Shown here: piece by piece, positions 1-11,770 of the stretch
How positions within the stretch are numbered: the stretch's first letter is position 1
Layout: each line of letters starts with the position of its first letter
DNA from: Zygaena filipendulae
Lineage: Eukaryota > Arthropoda > Insecta > Lepidoptera > Zygaenidae
Assembly (NCBI GenBank): GCA_907165275.2
Contig: OU015678.1
Span: 2,232,001 to 2,296,000, forward strand
Length of the DNA: 64,000 bases
Reading direction: 5' to 3'
The notes under the pieces: generated by a model
What the model was told of the DNA's origin: nothing
The model's database searches: none
Seen by the model: the letters and a program-made list of their open reading frames with translations, nothing else
Made by a program: the position numbers and the translations under genes

Positions 1-45
1 TTCAGCGTTCGATAGTAGGTACTCAAAGTATAGGTAATATTATAT

Positions 46-240
46 ACTAGCTGTATCCCGCGGTTTCACCCACATGAATTTAGTAATTCGCGCAGGAGCT
101 CCAAAGTAGTCTACTTTACTCCTTATAACATCAGCTTATTAGCAGTGAAAGTCCCGTCAAAATCGGTCCAACCGTTTCGGGGATTCACCCGCAGGAGTTT
201 CGGAATTCCCGCAAGAACTCCAAACTTATTTTATTCTTCT
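46..240 (-). repeat. Family D GC-ended repeat, fragment
   Basis: Starts with CTAGCTGT followed by a GC-rich block resembling CCGCGGTTTCACCC and ends in degenerate sequence that repeats the block (GGATTCACCCGCAGGAG). Family D is the commonest repeat of the window. Its canonical form on the other strand runs from an AT-rich head (TTATAAATGCGAAAGT) through GGCTCAACCGATCATCATG and GACATAGGGTACTTTTTATC to a GC-rich tail ending ACAGCTAGT. The tail and AT-rich head suggest a SINE or an RTE-type non-LTR 3' end; that class is inference. Confidence 0.7.
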
Positions 241-671
241 CAATACAATAACAAACACAACAAAAAATAATTAGCGAAATTAGTCCTGCAGTCGTTAACG
301 CGTGATGTCGTGACCAAAGGAAATAGGGATTCATTTTATATACCTACTCGTATATACGAGTAGATAGGTAATCTTTCGATACGAAATGGATTATTTTCTA
401 TCATCAGTCAAAAGTATTAATGCAAAAACGGTCTAACACATAACAAATCGTCATAGTAAGAGTAAGTAATGAGTAAAAAAACAAGGTATAGTTTTATATA
501 AAATGTTATTTGTATTTGGTTTGAATATTATTAATAAGCTTTAAATTGTTTATAGAAAATTATATTTGGCTTCTTCTGCGCTGACGTCCTCACATTAGTT
601 TTTGTCTATAGGAAATTTAATTTTAAGTGTTTTTCTAATCATTTGTGAGTTCATAAAATATACTATCATAA

Positions 672-818
672 TACTAGCTGTTCCACGGTTATTTCGGAGT
701 TCTCGCGGGAATTCCGGGATAAAATTATCCATGTCCTTGTCTACCTGACAACATGTATACTAATATGATGATCGGTTGAGCCGTTAAAGCGTGAAAGCAT
801 AACAAACAAACAAATGAA

Positions 819-876
<58 letters not shown>

Positions 877-1175
877 ACAAACAAACTCACTTTTGCATTT
901 ATAATATTAGCATAGGAATGGATGATCTCGCTTATGCACTTCGAGTCAGACACATAGGACAGAAATAATGTACCGTAAGTTGAGTTATGCACATAATTTT
1001 TATTCCGTCCCAAATGGAGAAAACTTTTAATCACTACATAGTATAAAACAAAGTTGATGCGGTTTTCACCAATAGTTAGAGTGATTCATGAGGAAGGTTT
1101 ATAACTATATTTTATCCTAGAATTCCCGCGGGAACTCCGAAATTACCGCGGGTGAAACCACGCGGGTCAGCTAGT
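672..1175. repeat. Two family D copies around an ATT microsatellite
   Basis: A minus-strand D copy begins at CTAGCTGTTCCACGG and runs into an (ATT)n tract at about 820-874, about 18 units; a second D tail on the plus strand ends at about 1175 (GTGAAACCACGCGGG). The long isoleucine run that the tract would encode on the minus strand is not a protein. Confidence 0.65.
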
Positions 1176-1368
1176 AAAGGATAAATCTGTCTTCTGTTAC
1201 CTTTTCATACCTCGACTACTAAACCGATCGTTTGCATCACACGTCGTCGCCAGGAGTTACAGAAAAGGACATAAACCAAACAACACGTAGGTATATAGTT
1301 TAAAAGCTTTAAGAAGTATGTGGAATTGAAAATAAAGTTTTCCAAGGCATCCCTCAAAATTTCTTGTA

Positions 1369-1863
1369 TAAAATAATCCACTTCACAACACACAGATCTA
1401 CTTGATCACACACTAAGCTATAAGCTTGTGTCGTGGAAACCAAGCAAACGTGGTATATACTACACATATTATTACATATATATTATACTATCTAATATAT
1501 ATAAATCACGTGTCACGTTGTTTGTCCGCGATGGACTCCGAAACTACTGAACGGATTTTGATAAAATTTTGGAACCATTTATAATATGGTCCAACTTAAA
1601 AGATAGGGTAGTTTTTATCCCGGAATTCCCTCGGGAACTGAAGGATATAGAGTACTTTTTCCTGGAATTACCGCGGGAACTCCGAAATTACCGCGGATGA
1701 AATCGCGGGGGACAGCTAGTAGATATATATATTACACACCCAGACTGGAAAATGGAGCCCTGTGTTCATCACACAAATTCCACCCCCACCGGGAATCGAA
1801 CCCGGAACCTCTTGATTAGCGGGCAGGCATGGTGACCATTGTGCCAATCAGGTCGTCGTCGTC
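1369..1863 (-). repeat. tRNA-derived SINE split by a family D insertion
   Basis: Minus-strand SINE, same family as the copy at 17521-17756. Its 3' part (ATCCACTTCACAACACACAG) is at 1369-1494 and its tRNA-like head, with the B box as ACCGGGAATCGAACCCGG and the A box near GTGCCAATCAGG, is at 1723-1863. The two halves are separated by a complete family D element at 1495-1722. Confidence 0.7.
1495..1722 (+). repeat. Family D element nested in SINE
   Basis: Begins ATATATAAATCACGTGTCAC and ends GGGGGACAGCTAGT, the same sub-type as the tandem array at 40311-41152. It interrupts the SINE described above, so it is the younger insertion. Confidence 0.75.
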
Positions 1864-2052
1864 TCTAGCTGTCCTCCGCGGTTTCAACCGCGCTAATTTC
1901 GGAGTTCCTGCGAGAATTCCGAAATACAAAGTACCCTATATCCTACTCTGTGCCCCTCAAAACGTGTACGCACATGATGATCGGTTGAGCCGTTAAGGCG
2001 TGAAAGCGAAACAAACAAACAAACTCACTTTCGCATTTATATATATAATAGT
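1864..2052 (-). repeat. Family D copy
   Basis: CTAGCTGTCC plus GGTTTCAACCGCG start, then GATGATCGGTTGAGCCGTTA and ACAAACAAACAAACTCAC, ending in an AT-rich stretch. Canonical family D order. Confidence 0.7.
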
Positions 2053-2892
2053 AAGGATTTCTATTATATTTCGACGTAAGCTTAAAATACACTGACACGG
2101 TCACAGAGTTGGTATGGTAGGGGTCCTGCGGAGCTAAGATGCGGCACATGACAAAATTTTATCGAGCCCTTTTATCGATTTTCGTCGACAAACTCGTACT
2201 TATATCGTTTTGTCTACCAGTGGTAACATGGCAGCAAAAAATGTTTGTATGGCAGAAAACGATATATGATAAAATTGTCGACAATCCCTAACATGCGGCA
2301 CTTTTGAATGTATTTTTGTCTACTTTGTCGTTGTTTTCTCACATTTTTATCGTCGACGATTGGTGAGCGCGATAAAATGAAAATTCGTTCTTAATTGCGA
2401 ATAACATGGTATTACTTTATTATAATTCAATCAGAATTCAATATTAGTAATATATATAATATTAATAATACGAAAATATTAGAAATACGAGGAATGAAAG
2501 GCGAAAAGAATGCAAAGTAGTAGTATTAAATTAAATTAAAATTCATTTATATCAGGAAAATAACCCATAAAATTTAACAAAAAGTAAATTAAATAAATAA
2601 ATTCAGTAAATTAAATTAGATTAAACAAATTAAATTAGATTAAATAAATTAAATTAAATAAATAAATTGCATCAATAAATAAAATAAATAAATTATATTA
2701 AATAAACAAAATTAAATAAATAAATTATATTAAATAAATAAATTATATTAAATAAATTAAATTCAAAAAGTAAAATCTTCAAATTGATATTCTTAAAATC
2801 TATAAATTTCCAATTATCCCTGAGTAATATTAAACTGATATATAATATCTACTAATATATTATATTAAATTTAATTATTTGAATTTCAATTA
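2053..2892. other. AT-rich spacer with low-complexity AAATTAAAT tract
   Basis: No gene seen. About 2520-2770 is an irregular reiteration of AAATTAAAT / AAATAAATT units. 2160-2360 has several ATCGTCGAC/ATCGATTTTCGTCGAC-like words that recur near 3380-4030, suggesting old copies of an unclassified repeat. Confidence 0.5.
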
Positions 2893-2996
2893 ACATTAAT
2901 TTAATGAACGTCTCTGAAAGAGTGCGGTAGATTTGTTTTTAAAATCTTTACTTAAAATCAAGTAATCATTGAAACGACTCTGAGTACGGCCGTTGG
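2893..2996. repeat. Family F hairpin element, degraded copy
   Basis: Contains the family F words TTAACATTAATTTA, AAGTAATCATTGAAACGACT and CTGAGTACGGCCG seen intact at 38851-39087. One terminal region is diverged (AGAGTGCGGTAG) and the middle is shortened. Confidence 0.55.
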
Positions 2997-3119
2997 AATA
3001 GGAAATAGGATTTTCCTCCTGACACGAAGAGTTCCTGCGGGAACCCCGAAATTGATTCGTGTAATATAACAGGGGGACCATCAAAGTAGGTAGTTTATAA
3101 ATTCTTCCCATTTATCTTA

Positions 3120-4862
3120 TCTGCTAAAGCAATCAAACTTTAGTGTAAATTTTTTGTATATGTATAGGTATTTTTTATTTATTTACCTACTTGCGACTGC
3201 CTTATGGCGTCTATCGCGGTTAGAAAAGGATTTTAGAACTTTTCTAAAATTGGTTAGGAACTATTAACTTTTAAGAAATAACCCGCACTGCGAAAATTAT
3301 TGTTCATAAGCACAACAGAATCTACTTTTAAAATTGTTTTAATCGCCACGAAAATAAATGATAAAACCGCCATCTATGGTTCCTGCCAAAAACTAAATTT
3401 TTTGTCATTTCTTGTCACGGTGATAAACGTGGGCGTACAAGCAAAAAGCTCCTTCTTCCGAGATATAAGACTTTTGTAAAGTTGAGTGAAAAAAATACTT
3501 CCGCGATTTTAATTGATTATATTAATAAATGCTCAATTATTTACAATTTCATAAAATACCTTAATCTACAATAATATATAAAAATAAAGCTTATTCCAGA
3601 ATCACATGCCTAATAAAAAAATATGTGCCAGTTTTTGAATATTTTTTCAATTTTTACTATCAATTGATTATTCTAGATACCGAATCTAGTCTTAACTCAA
3701 TACCCCACTATTGAACCTTTTTGCTTGGACGCCCACAAATATTTGTCGTATCGACAATTTTATCTTTCGTGTGATAAATATATCGTGGCACGCATCCTAG
3801 CGCCACTGGGGTATAAAAAAAAACTTGTTATGGTAAGAAATATACTTAATTTGTTTTTTTCAAAAGCATTACGTAAGTTATAGCTTTTTTATTGAGCTAG
3901 TTTTTATGCGGACAATTTGTAGCGGGGATCCACTCGATCGATTTAGTTTAGATTCAATCGATTTTATTTAAGTAACGATAGAAATGGTTCCGTTTTATAT
4001 TTTACTGTCGATAAAAATGTTAAAAGTGCGCATAACCTCGGTCGGGATGCTTGCAAATACAAAATAGTGAGGTTTTCTGCTCTCGGCATTATACAAAATT
4101 TTGACCGTTTGTAACACGAAAACAATTTTAACAATTAAAATGGTTGACTTACGATTGATCTGCAGCATTTTTCCGTTTTCTTCTTATTTGTTTGTTTCGT
4201 GATTCACACCAAATGTTGTTATTATCTATGTTATGTTATATTATTATTGAAAATTATGAATAAGTTATTAGATATAAATAAAATAATTATTTTTCTAAAA
4301 ATTATTAATTTTTCGTTAACTTAAGACTTTATGTTTTGAAACTTGATCGTAAAAGATAGCTAAGTTACAGTTGTCTTCGTTAACATCACTCTTTCTATTG
4401 TGAATCTGTAACAAAAAGAAAAAGATTCAATGAAATTAACAATAGATTATATAGGTATGCCTGATAAAATTGTGATGAGTAAAAGAAAATATTTAAATAA
4501 ATAGGTACCTACGTAATATTTACAATCAATAAGACTTATAAAGTTTTTTTTTTATTTAATTAATTCACGGACTCCGGTAGGTACGAGTAAAGTAAATCTA
4601 CAGAGATCCTTTGAAAAATATATTAAAAAAAACTTAATTAATCAAAAACAACTGAAAGTAAGGTTAAATAAGATTTTGGAGGAGAATAAATAGTACATTG
4701 TTATAAGGAAGTTAAGGAAAAAAAATTACATGACTGTCGTGGAGCATTTGGTTAAAACGAAGTTTTTTCCATATTAAACTGATTTCGTTATGTCAGTTAT
4801 GCCTGAAAAGAGGCAAAAATACAAAAAAAAACACATTTAAAAAAAATTACAGTTGCTTTGTT
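3120..4862. other. Gene-free AT-rich stretch
   Basis: No open frame with splice signals or recognisable protein similarity. Scattered repeats of ATCGATTTTATTTAAG-like words, poly(A) and poly(T) runs. I see nothing else supportable. Confidence 0.4.
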
Positions 4863-5411
4863 TTAACCGACTTAGTTTAATTGGTCCATGCCGACTTCCA
4901 AAAAGGAGGAGGTTCTATGTTCGATTGTATGTATTTTTTTTTATGTATGTTCACCGATTACTCGCAGACGGTTGGATCGATTTGAAAAATCCTTCTTTTG
5001 TTTGAAAGGGTATACTCCCAATTAGGTCCCATTGCCACCAAGTCGGAATCTGATGATGGGATCTTGGAGAAATCGAGGGTACTCTTCAAAAATTATAGGC
5101 ACACCTATAGCGATTTGGATATTTTTTATAGTAAATCGTACATTTGCTTTTGAAAAGCAAAATTTGAAGAAGTGGAACTGATGATGAAGACCACAGATGG
5201 TCATCGGAACTACTCAAAATTAATACGTATTTCACGGATTTCGATTGGAGCGATTTCAAAAATTGTTTTTTTTTTTGTTTGATAGGAGATACTCCCAAAT
5301 TGATTCCATTGTCACCAAGTCGAGATCTGATGATGGGATCTTGAAGTAATCGAGGGAAATCTTCAAAAATTATAGGTACACCTATAGCGATTTTTGGATT
5401 TTTTTGTAGTA

Positions 5412-5442
<31 letters not shown>

Positions 5443-5967
5443 GTTTATTTTCAGATAACAAGATCCATTTACAATTTTTCAAGTTAAAATAAAACGAGTT
5501 TTGTCTAATAAACTTAGCGAAAAACATTCATGATGTTAATTGTTATAAGATGGTGGTCACACACACCCCGGCAGACACTCTAGGCAGCGATTTGTAGCCA
5601 ACGCTTGAAAATTGTTTATTTGCTTTCGGAAAGTCAAATTTGAAGAAGTGGAACTGATGATGAAGACCACAGATGGTCATCAGAACTACTAAATAATAGG
5701 TATTTCACAGATTCCGATTCGTTAACTTTAATATGGTTTTTAAAAAATTTATGCCCGTCACAATATATATGGTGAAGTGGAACTAATGATGATGTACCAG
5801 GAGAACTCCTCAACAATTAACGTCCCTGCGTCGGGAAAAGCAATATTTTGTAAAAGGTGATAAGCAGTTCACATTAGGCTATTGTAACTTAGAGAAATAA
5901 CGAACTAAGTCACTTAAAAGTGAGAAATAAATAAAATTTTTTAACAAAAAAATTAATACCGACTTCC
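4863..5967. repeat. Composite of TTAACCGACTTCC elements
   Basis: Two or more overlapping copies of the element present as a cleaner copy at 50923-51483. Shared words are CCGACTTCCAAAAAGGAGG, GATGATGGGATCTTGGAG, CAAAAATTATAGGCACACC and GAAGTGGAACTGATGATGAAG; the last occurs at about 5168 and 5646. A (TAA)n microsatellite sits at about 5406-5443. The open frames here arise from the repeat and encode nothing recognised. Confidence 0.6.
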
Positions 5968-6325
5968 AAAAACACAAAACTAAAAATCTAAAATTAAAAA
6001 GCTAAAAATAACAACATACCGATTTAATCCAAAAGTCAAAAACACACTTAATATTATTATTGGTTTGTGCAACCACTAATCGGTATGAAGTCGGTGACAA
6101 ACCAAATATGGAAGAGGTAGATGGGCTAAGTCGACTCCCGCCACCAGCTCTTTGTGAGCAGGACAACCCAAGTGGGCAGAGCCACCAGCGGGCTGTTACC
6201 GAATTTAAACCGATCAGTGGTAGCACAAACTAATAATAATATTACGTGTGTTTTTGTCTTTTGGATTAAATCGGTATGTTGTTATTTTTAGCTTTTTATT
6301 TTTAGATTTTTAGTTTTGTGTTTTT
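5968..6325. repeat. Foldback element with about 110-bp inverted arms
   Basis: Left arm 5968-6078 (AACACAAAACTAAAAATC ... ATAACAACATACCGATT) and right arm about 6214-6325 are reverse complements with few differences, around a 135-bp centre. The structure would form a long hairpin and resembles a foldback or MITE-type DNA element. No transposase is present. Confidence 0.75.
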
Positions 6326-6462
6326 CCGTAGAGCAGACGGGACAGCAAACGCTTGTTTCTTTCATCAGATTGTCGCGGAATAAATATACTGTGATAAAAT
6401 AAAAATACACGATTTGTTTGTTTCTTACCCCGAGGTCGATCGTGCTATTTTATAACGACCTA

Positions 6463-7025
6463 GCTGTCCCCCGCGGTTTCACCCGCAATTTCGGAGTTTC
6501 CGAGGGAATTCCTGGATAAAATATAGAATGAATCATGAATCACTCTATTGCTGAAAATCGCATGATAATCCGTTGCACAGTTTTAAAGATCTAAGCATAC
6601 ATAGGGACAGACAACGTATAGGCCGTCTCGTGCTGCCTACTTGAAGGGGAGGCAGCAGAGGTTACTGTATTGGGGCAGAGCCCCCTGCAGACAAAACCAA
6701 TCGTCAAACGTCAAAATTTTAAAATAATCCTAGCTGTGCCTGCGGTTTCACCCGCGTGAGTTTCGTAATTCTCGCAGGAACTCCAAAGTAGCCTAATTTA
6801 CTTATTATAACATCAGCCAGTTAACAGTGAAAGCCCCGTCAAAATTGGTCCAACCGTTTCGGAGATTCACCCGCGTGAATTTCATAATTCCCGCAGGATC
6901 TCTTTATATCAGGAACCTTTGCGTACATAGGCAGAACAACCCGCCAAAGTTTCATCACAATCGAACCAATGGTTTAGAAACGCATAGATGACAAACATAC
7001 AAACATTCATTTTTATTTATAAAAA
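6463..7025 (-). repeat. Two family D copies
   Basis: GC-rich starts at about 6463 (CTAGCTGTCCCCCGCGG) and 6730 (CTAGCTGTGCCTGCGG), each followed by typical D body words such as AACCGTTTCGGAGATTCACCC. The intervening 6600-6720 contains GGGGCAGAGCCCCCTGC, not explained. Confidence 0.65.
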
Positions 7026-7248
7026 TTTAAGCATATTACGTATCGTGCTGATTATTTTAAAGATGACGATTCAATTCTAATTTAGGAAATAATATTATTT
7101 AACCTTTGCCCGAGCTTGAACGAGCTTTAGGATCTAAAGAAATCTAAAAACAAACATTTGTTATTTCACGATTCAATTTTGGTGAATTGATATCAAAGTA
7201 ATACCGTTCAAAAATAGCGCGGTGTGCTCTCTGCTACTAGTAATAATA

Positions 7249-7577
7249 GGCTAGTTTCCTAAATTTTTTTTTTAGTCCGTTTTGTAGATTATTAAAAAAT
7301 ATTGGACACGTATTTTTTTATTTTTTATGTAACCAAAAAATAACGGAGATATATCAAGTCGAAATTTCACATGACGTCACGCCTCGTTACAGTTTGTTCG
7401 CACGTTATAACGAGCTGTGACATCACGAGTCCCCCACCCTAAACTTTAATGCGCTTTATCTATGCATATTTCCAATATTTTAAAAAAGCAAAAAATATGT
7501 GTCTTTTATTTTTTTATTATCTAACTGACGGACTAAATAGAATTTCGATTTTTTTACCCAGGAAACTAGCCTATTCA
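7249..7577. mobile_element. Family A MITE, AGGCTAGTTTCCT subfamily
   Basis: Inverted termini AATAGGCTAGTTTCCT and AGGAAACTAGCCTATT, each followed inward by a long run then TTAGTCCGT / ACGGACTAA. It contains GGACACGTATTTTTTTA, a TGACGTCA palindrome at 7372-7379 and CTAAACTTTAATGCGC. Non-autonomous: no coding capacity. Nearly the same sequence recurs at 58498-58832. Confidence 0.8.
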
Positions 7578-8943
7578 AGTTTCGATTGTTTTTCTTGCTA
7601 TGTGTTACAGTCTACCAGTAAAAATATGTAAACACTTTCTTTAGGCTTTGAAACTTATTACCAAAGAATAGAGATTATATAAAGCAGCGACACTCTCCAC
7701 CTCCCGCCAATTTCATGCCTCCTCAGGCCCCGCGAAATTACGTTGGTAAAGACCTCAGAACAATAACATATTCTTCTGAGGTAAAGACCGAGGAAAATTT
7801 GACACATATGTAGCACTCATGTGACAATTATTCACTGACAGCTGACAGTTACTGTCTGTACTGTTAACACGTGTACACGTGTACAAGCCGGCCGTCTTTC
7901 TTCTTTTATTCTTCACAATAAAGGACTCGTTCCGAACGGACATAATTTCAACTTGGTTTTAATTTGCTGAAGATTTTAAGTGATTGTACCTAGCAACAGA
8001 TAGGTACTAAGTTATTAAGAATTTATTAATTTTAAATTTTACTCAACTTGTACACACTTGTCATTGAAAAAAGAAAGAGATAATGACAGAAAAAAGCATT
8101 TTTTCGGATATAGCGAATTAGTTAGGTACCCAACACATTAACAGACAAACAAACTCACATTAATAGATTACATATAGACAATACTTTTCAGGAAAACAAC
8201 AAAGCACATTAATAAAGAACATGTTTTTAACAAAAATATTAACAAAATAATATTTTAAAAAAGGATTGAAACAATCTTAATAATTTTTTTAGTATTTTCC
8301 TATCACTCATTAGCCATATATAATATATTTAGCATTTTATCATTCCGGTGCTCTAATGTAAAACCTCAGAACTGACATCTATACTTAATAAATAAATAAT
8401 CAATACAGACTTATACTTATGTAGTTAGAGACTATAACAATGAAGTGAAATGCGTATCCACTTACAGTCCACAGAATAACCTCTTCAGCTGTCGATAAAG
8501 TTTGAAGTTACGTGTGATAGATAGGTTTTATAGTTCACATAATTTATCACCAATTGATAAAACATAATATTATATCTGTCAGTTATTAGGTAATTATTGC
8601 GTTACTAGCTGCTGACATTTCAAATTATCATATCTACCCGTTTTTTATCGATTTCGGCGAAAATAATATAAATAATTTAAACCGCTCATGGAACTGAGAA
8701 AACCCGGTAGACTTTAATTTTTAATACATATTTACAGACATATTTCTTCTATGGTATTCTGTTTTTTTAGTGATTGAATTATCAAATGTTAATTTTATGT
8801 TTACTGAAATTATAGAAGGACTAGATTCGTTACTGAACTTATTGATCGATCGACAGTTAGTCAAGGCTGCAATGATTCTGGTGAATTTTCGTGCTATAAA
8901 TGATGTGACAGGCACTTTATGTCAATAAAAAAATAAACTTTTG
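7578..8943. other. Gene-free stretch
   Basis: AT-rich. 7660-7780 (GAGATTATATAAAGCAGCG, CCACCTCCCGCCAATT) has an inverted relative at 39230-39330, so it is an old repeat. No supported gene. Confidence 0.4.
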
Positions 8944-9145
8944 AATAACTATCCCCCACGGTTGCACCTGCGGTAATTTCGGAGTTACCGCAGGATTTCC
9001 AGAATAAACTATAGGTACATATTATTATCTTACTCATGAATCATCTATTGATGAAAATAAGTTCAGTAGTTTTTGCGTTTATCGCGAACAGCCAGACAGA
9101 CACACATCAGACGCGACGGAAGACTTTGTTTTATAATATGTAAGG
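8944..9145 (-). repeat. Family D copy
   Basis: CCCCCACGGTTGCACCTGCGG start and GATGAAAATAAGTTCAGTAG body; short, diverged. Confidence 0.55.
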
Positions 9146-9429
9146 ATATTATAAATACCCCTAGAACAAATTCAATAGATAAAGAAATAAAATCTATCTG
9201 TTTGTGATCTTTGTTTACCAAAAGTGATCGTAAAAGGCTGTATTTCTCAAACAAGTTGCTCACTGGTTGCCGTATACGTTGTAAAAGGAGCCCTTTTGAG
9301 AATCTTCATTGTTCCTAGCTGCAGTGGTTTCATTTGGGCGATGATGAGTTTACCTACACCATGCGTCCGATCCGAATCCGTGAAAATTCGGACTGAATAC
9401 GAATATAACACGACGCAAAAACTGTCTTT

Positions 9430-9640
9430 CCCTCATAATCAAAGAAGTTTTACTGCAAAAAAATACATTTACAACGTTTGTTATGGCATAAAGAATAATA
9501 ATTTCTAATATCTTGGCATCTAGAACGTTTGGAAATGCGTTTTTGGGACGCGCGTTATGGGCAAGGAATGTTGTTGGTCGTAGTGAATAAGGGCCCTGCT
9601 TGTGCACACACACAGCCTTTTTGCGATCCGAGAAACGTCG
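9430..9640. repeat. Repeat family G fragment
   Basis: Words TTATGGCATAAAGAATAATA, GAACGTTTGGAAATGCG and GTGAATAAGGGCCCTG recur inverted at 41985-42075 and in part at 60245-60770. Class unknown. Confidence 0.5.
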
Positions 9641-10142
9641 GTCCGAAGTAGCAGTAATATATACTATTTTTATGAAAAACTCCGCTCTAGATCCTTATTC
9701 CATCATCCTATTTGTCTCCGTACCCGTGAAATTGACGAATCGGAGTCATGTCTGTTTGTAGCATAGATATATATTAGAGAAAAATCCATATTTTCAAATT
9801 AAAATTCGCATTTCTCGGATTCGGAGCGTACGCAGTGCCGCAAGTGTTCATAAAAATTATTTACTTATTTATTTATAACACAAAAAAATTCACAGCGTTA
9901 CAGAAACTGTGGTTAACCTATGGACACTTCGGTTCGACAATATTCAGCTCCGAAATTGAGATTCACGAATGTCGTGACAGAGAGAAATTGCAAATATTAC
10001 CAGTAATAGTATTAGTAGTACCAGTAGTAAAATAGTATCAGTAGTAACTGATACCTACTTGAAACACTTCCAAACCTCGATGCACTTTATCTAAGTCTAA
10101 CTAGTAAAATATACGCGTCTATTGTTTTTTTATTATGTATAT

Positions 10143-10350
10143 ACTAACTGTGTCACGCGGTTTCACTCGCGGTAATTTCGGAGTTCCCACGGGAATTCCG
10201 GGACAAAAAGTACCCTATATCCTTCTCTGAGCCCCTGACAACGTGCATGCCAAATTTCATCCAAATTCGTTCAGCCGTTTTTGCGTGATTGAGTAACAAA
10301 CATCCAAACATCCACACTTTCACATTTATAATACCTATCAGTAGGATTAT
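10143..10350 (-). repeat. Family D copy
   Basis: ACGCGGTTTCACTCGCGG start, GACAACGTGCATGCCAAATT and CCAAATTCGTTCAGCCG body, ending TTTATAATACCTATCAGTAG. The 80-residue frame on the minus strand is part of the repeat. Confidence 0.75.
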
Positions 10351-10490
10351 CATATGCCTGACGAACAAATAGGTCGGATTTTGATACTTATTCATATCCC
10401 AGAGATCGTTTTGGACGGTAAAAATTGAATGGCCTATTGGCGGGAAATGTGTGAATACACCACTGGTTGAAGGTAAAAATGTTATACATA

Positions 10491-10733
10491 AATTGGACGC
10501 AGATAAGCAATAACATGTTAACCCACAAAATTAAGTTATTGATTCAGAACAATTTATTGAGAGTTGGGGAACGTTTTTTAATTATATGTTTACTTTATTA
10601 CATTGCTTAAATATGTAACTAAATATTGAACATAAAAAATGTTGACACAAAATGGCGCTATACTTTTAAAACACGATTCACTCGAAATTTCTCCAATGTG
10701 GGTTAACACACTATTGCTTATCTATGTCCAATT
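10491..10733. mobile_element. Family B MITE, complete
   Basis: 243 bp, bounded by AATTGGACGCAGATAAGCAA and its inverted partner TTGCTTATCTATGTCCAATT. Internal words GTTAACCCACAAAATTAAG, AACGTTTTTTAATTATATG, AAAATGGCGC. Same element at 10879, 18303 and 37136. Non-coding; DNA-transposon derived by structure. Confidence 0.8.
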
Positions 10734-10878
10734 GTGCTTGTACATAGACCAGAATGCTAGTTTAACAACACGCGTCAATAATAGAATATGCTGATAACCG
10801 AGGGTTATCTGCAACTGCTGGGTAGTCACGTGACCACATACACCACAGAGTGGTAGGCATTATACAGGGCGTAATTTT

Positions 10879-11119
10879 AAATGGACACCGATAAGCAATA
10901 ACGTGTTAACACACAAAATTAAGTTGTTGATACAGAACGCTTTAATGACAGTTACAGAACGTTTTTTAACTATGTGTTTACCTTATTACATTGTTTATAC
11001 CAAGAAATAGTTAAATACAAAAATAAATTGACACAAAATGGCGCTATAATTTTAAAACATGCTCAAAATGTATCAAGTGGGGGTTAAGTGGGTTACTATT
11101 GTTTATCTATGTTCAAATT
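10879..11119. mobile_element. Family B MITE, diverged
   Basis: AAATGGACACCGATAAGC ... TTTATCTATGTTCAAATT ends and the same internal words as the copy at 10491. Confidence 0.75.
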
Positions 11120-11132
11120 AGGGTTATGGGCA

Positions 11133-11498
11133 TATACAACGTGTTAATGAATTAACCAAAAACCTGATACACCCTATTTAAAAAAATAAACAATAATGTG
11201 ACTAAAATATAAATTATGTCGAAAAAAATAATAGTCTAAAAGTTATTCAACATTAGTTTGGAGGTGACCTATCTACGAAATTTCAAGCGCTACGCGCGCG
11301 CCTTCGTGTGAATGACCGATTCGATTTTTTTTTCTACGGGCGGCGTACGCGCCAAATATTGTGTTATAAATTATTTAGCCATGGACTAGTAAAAATGAAA
11401 AAATATAATCTATATTAAAACATGGTGCGATCAATTCGGGAGTCGATTCTGAGCAAACTACTTTCTTGTTTTCAGTTAATTCATTAACACGTTGTATA
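11133..11498. mobile_element. Family C MITE
   Basis: Inverted ends TATACAACGTGTTAATGAAT and ATTCATTAACACGTTGTATA. Second copy at 32791-33186 with the same order of internal words (GATACACCC, GGAGGTGACCTATCTACG, GGCGGCGTACGCGCC, GAGTCGATTCTGA). Flanking TA is consistent with a TA target duplication, but this cannot be proven from one locus. Confidence 0.75.
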
Positions 11499-11504
11499 AA
11501 TAAA

Positions 11505-11770
11505 ATTGAAGTGTCTGTTTGTAATTCCAAATTAACAGCTTTTCACTAAATGCATATGAAAGTATATATTACGGTACTTAGATAAAAAATATTTTTTTTA
11601 AATTTTCGTTTGTCTGTATGTTTGTTCCGGCTAATCTTTGAAATAGCCGGTAGATTTCACAGGCAGATAGCTGATGTTATAAGGAGTAACTTAGTTCCTT
11701 TTATTTTAGAAAAAAATGGTCTTGATGGAATTCCGAAACTCACGCGGGTGAAACAGCACAGCACGGCTAG
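11505..11770 (+). repeat. Family D copy, long sub-type
   Basis: AAAATTGAAGTGTCTGTTTG head, AACAGCTTTTCACTAAATGC, then GAAACTCACGCGGGTGAAAC and GCACGGCTAG tail. Related copies at 19029 (inverted), 31960 and 37745. Confidence 0.7.

Noticed and set aside
1005..1008. The finding entry carrying window coordinates 1005-1008
   Set aside because: Those numbers are residue positions in the copia polyprotein, not window coordinates; the proper genomic entry is 23566-23577.
741..1034. Frame with a long isoleucine run
   Set aside because: Translation of an (ATT)n microsatellite inside family D repeats.
10153..10395. Conserved-looking minus frames in several places (also 15666, 43309, 45928)
   Set aside because: The same peptide recurs because they are translations of family D repeats.
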